Shown here in pieces: positions 61,974 to 64,000 of a stretch of 64,000 bases of DNA. A model generated the notes under the pieces. That model had not been told where the DNA came from, did no database searches, and saw only the letters and a list, made by a program, of their open reading frames with translations. The translations under genes and the position numbers were made by a program. Source of the DNA: Fidelibacterota bacterium (GTDB lineage Bacteria > Fidelibacterota > UBA8477 > JABMPR01); assembly GCA_013203185.1 (NCBI GenBank), contig JABMOS010000113.1:1-64000 (forward strand). The letters run 5' to 3'. The number at the start of each line of letters is the position of its first letter. Positions within the stretch are counted from its first letter, which is position 1.

Positions 61974-63680
61974 ATGAGTAAAAGAATCGTAGTTGATCCG
62001 GTCACTCGCATAGAGGGACACTTAAGAATTGATTGTGATATTAAGGATGGCAAGGTTGCTAAAGCCTGGTCATCAGGCCAGATGTGGCGTGGGATTGAAA
62101 CCATTCTAAAAGGTCGCGATCCACGGGATGCCTGGGTCTTTACCCAAAGAATCTGTGGTGTATGTACCACTGTGCATGCCATTGCTTCCGTACGAACGGT
62201 TGAAAATGCACTGGAAATGGAAATTCCTGTTAACGCACAGTTTATCCGCAACATGGTCATTGCTGCCCATGGTATTCACGATCATATCGTGCATTTCTAT
62301 CATCTATCCGCTCTGGATTGGGTAGACGTTGTGTCGGCCCTGTCTGCTGATCCAAAAGCTGCCTCAAAACTTGCTCAGAGTCTGTCTGACCATCCCAATA
62401 ATGGCTGGCAGGAATACAAGGCGGTACAGGATAAGTTGAAGACATTTGTGGGATCAGGACAATTGGGTATTTTTGCCAATGGTTACTGGGGTCATCCCGC
62501 CATGAAATTACCACCAGAGGTCAATCTCATAGCAGCAGCCCATTATCTGGAAGCCTTCGAGATTCAGAGAAAAGCAAACCAGATCACAACTATCCTGGGA
62601 TCAAAAACACCTCATATCCAGAACCTGGCTGTAGGTGGCGTTTCCAATCCTATTAACCCTGACAGCCAAGCTGCTTTAAATATGGAACGACTGCAGATGG
62701 TTAAAGGTCTCATGGATCAATTGAAATCCTTTATCTACAATGCCTATATCGTGGATGTAGCTGTCGTCGCATCCTTCTATCAAGACTGGCTAGGTTATGG
62801 TTCAGGTGTAACGGATTATCTCTCCGTACCCGACTTTCCAACTGATACCAAGGGAACCCAATTTGGTACTCCAGGTGGATATATCCCTGGTGGAGATATT
62901 AGCAAACTCAAACCAATCACTTCCTTCCAGGACAAGTTTTTCCGTGACGGTGTCAAGGAAAGTGTGAAGCACTCATGGTACAAGGGTGAGGGGAATTTGC
63001 ATCCGTATAAGGGTGAAACTGAACCCCATTATACTGATTTTGAAGATGATGGTAAATATAGTTGGGTGAAAGCGCCAACATTCCTGGGCAAACCAGCCCA
63101 GGTCGGACCTCTGGCTAATGTGCTTAACATGTATGCCCAAGGTCATGAGACAACGCAGAAAGTTGCCGGTGTTGCCTTTGCCAAGATCAAGGCCATCACA
63201 AAATCTAAATCTGATATACCAATCAGTGTTCTCCATTCTACGCTGGGTCGCCACGCTGCCCGCGCTATTAGAACTGCCGTACTTTTTGAAGAACTTGAGA
63301 AAAATTACAATCTCTTGATAAACAATATTGCCGGTGGTGATTTTGAAACCTTTAACCCACCTGTCTTTCCAAAGGGCGAGCAACAGGGTTTTGGTTTTCA
63401 TGAAGCCCCTCGTGGTGTGCTATCACATTGGATTGTTATTAAAAATGGTAAGATCGAGAATTATCAAGCCGTGGTACCTTCCACCTGGAATGCAGCACCT
63501 CGGAATGATGATGATGCAGTAGGCCCCTATGAGGCATCCCTCGTGGGTAATCCCATTGCAGATGAAGAAAAACCATTAGAGGTACTACGGACAGTACACT
63601 CCTTCGATCCTTGTCTGGCATGTGCAATTCACCTGCATGACAACAAACGGAAGAATATTTCGAAAGTCCATGTCCTCTAA
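61974..63680 (+). CDS. hybC: [NiFe] hydrogenase large subunit
   Basis: 568 residues. The NiFe site ligands are in RICGVCTTVH near 58-67 (L1 motif) and DPCLACAIH close to the C-terminus (L2). The 15 residues after this histidine are the usual tail removed by the maturation protease, whose gene overlaps the end of this one. Catalyses H2 uptake at the periplasmic membrane face with the small subunit. Confidence 0.95.
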   Translation: MSKRIVVDPVTRIEGHLRIDCDIKDGKVAKAWSSGQMWRGIETILKGRDPRDAWVFTQRICGVCTTVHAIASVRTVENALEMEIPVNAQFIRNMVIAAHGIHDHIVHFYHLSALDWVDVVSALSADPKAASKLAQSLSDHPNNGWQEYKAVQDKLKTFVGSGQLGIFANGYWGHPAMKLPPEVNLIAAAHYLEAFEIQRKANQITTILGSKTPHIQNLAVGGVSNPINPDSQAALNMERLQMVKGLMDQLKSFIYNAYIVDVAVVASFYQDWLGYGSGVTDYLSVPDFPTDTKGTQFGTPGGYIPGGDISKLKPITSFQDKFFRDGVKESVKHSWYKGEGNLHPYKGETEPHYTDFEDDGKYSWVKAPTFLGKPAQVGPLANVLNMYAQGHETTQKVAGVAFAKIKAITKSKSDIPISVLHSTLGRHAARAIRTAVLFEELEKNYNLLINNIAGGDFETFNPPVFPKGEQQGFGFHEAPRGVLSHWIVIKNGKIENYQAVVPSTWNAAPRNDDDAVGPYEASLVGNPIADEEKPLEVLRTVHSFDPCLACAIHLHDNKRKNISKVHVL

Positions 63681-64000
63681 CCCCGAGGTGGTCGTCCTCG
63701 GCCTGGGTAATATCCTCATGGAAGATGAGGGTGTTGGTGTCCATGCCGCAAACCACCTCCAAGAGCATTACCACTTTGAGCCAGAAATCGAGATCGTTGA
63801 TGGGGGAACCAGCGGTCTCGATCTTCTGCCTTTTTTTGGACCAGAAAAATCTATATTAATTATTGATGCTGTTAATTTTGATATGGAGCCAGGTACTGTT
63901 GGTAAGCTAGAAGACGATGCAATCCTCGCTCAATTAGATCCCAAAATTTCACTTCATCATTTGGGTCTTTCCGATCTCATCAGTATCGCCGAACTTACTG
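63670..64000 (+). CDS. hybD: hydrogenase maturation protease (partial, cut by window end)
   Basis: The first ~110 residues of a HyaD/HybD-type endopeptidase: VVLGLGNILMEDEGVGV with the metal-ligand glutamate E20, IIDAVNF with the aspartate, and ISLHHLG with the histidine, corresponding to E16, D62 and H93 of E. coli HybD. It removes the C-terminal tail of the large subunit after Ni insertion. It overlaps hybC by 11 bases, so the two are coupled. The 3' end lies beyond the window. Confidence 0.93.
   Translation, partial: MSSNPEVVVLGLGNILMEDEGVGVHAANHLQEHYHFEPEIEIVDGGTSGLDLLPFFGPEKSILIIDAVNFDMEPGTVGKLEDDAILAQLDPKISLHHLGLSDLISIAELT

Noticed and set aside
1-64000. tRNA, rRNA, CRISPR or phage features
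   Set aside because: No tRNA-like T-loop context in intergenic DNA, no regularly spaced repeats and no phage structural or integrase genes were seen.

Overview
The window reads as chromosome from a Gram-negative, AT-leaning bacterium. Several features point to the FCB side of the tree (Bacteroidota / Ignavibacteria / Calditrichota / Marinimicrobia-like): a C-terminal type IX secretion sorting domain on a phosphodiester glycosidase protein, a DUF5916 outer-membrane protein and several beta-barrel-like secreted proteins. The phylum is an inference. No rRNA, tRNA, CRISPR array, phage or intact transposon was recognised.

Layout. 0-4 kb: an orphan Pycsar-type membrane effector, a secreted M61 peptidase and a small membrane protein. 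4.0-14.0 kb: one compact signalling run (Hpt, receiver, large hybrid kinase, Hpt-REC-GGDEF-REC, receiver, HEAT-repeat membrane protein, GT2 glycosyltransferase, membrane-anchored protein), with several ATGA overlaps, that looks like a phosphorelay and c-di-GMP circuit driving a cell-surface polysaccharide. 14-21 kb: secreted or outer-membrane proteins and a Gfo/Idh/MocA oxidoreductase.

21.3-36.2 kb is the most striking part. A collagen-like hexaheme lipoprotein lies behind a sigma-54 promoter and a structured leader. It is followed by a sensor kinase with a c-type haem motif in its sensor domain and a partner NtrC-family regulator. Next comes a nine-gene operon: DUF2339-like membrane protein, octahaem cytochrome, four-cluster ferredoxin, NrfD, Rieske protein, cytochrome b, nonahaem cytochrome, c554-type tetrahaem cytochrome and dodecahaem cytochrome. 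A convergent heptahaem cytochrome closes the region. Counting CXXCH motifs gives 47 potential c-haems in about 15 kb, arranged as a quinone/cytochrome electron conduit to the periplasm or cell surface, apparently under redox or ligand control by the haem sensor.

36.7-39.5 kb: a minus-strand sulfur operon (sulfide:quinone oxidoreductase, DUF1641, DsrC/TusE-like, DsrE2-like) that could feed sulfide electrons into the quinone pool. 40-46.5 kb: a fused spermidine-synthase membrane protein, tandem secreted paralogues, two bacteriohemerythrins, an XRE/membrane-protein pair and a DUF697-like protein. 47-52.5 kb: pyruvate dehydrogenase E1 (homodimeric type), E2 and E3. 52.5-58.3 kb: two acetyltransferases, a UPF0316-type membrane protein, the T9SS glycosidase and an outer-membrane-type protein. 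58.7-64 kb: a hybOABC-type membrane-bound uptake [NiFe] hydrogenase with the start of its maturation protease, cut by the window end.

Together hydrogenase, SQR and pyruvate dehydrogenase supply electrons, and the Rieske/b/NrfD/multihaem assembly is a plausible exit. A dispersed repeat family sharing GACATT-GAG and TCGAAG words, one copy with 10-bp terminal inverted repeats, sits in four intergenic regions. Many intergenic regions carry clean dyads that look like operators.
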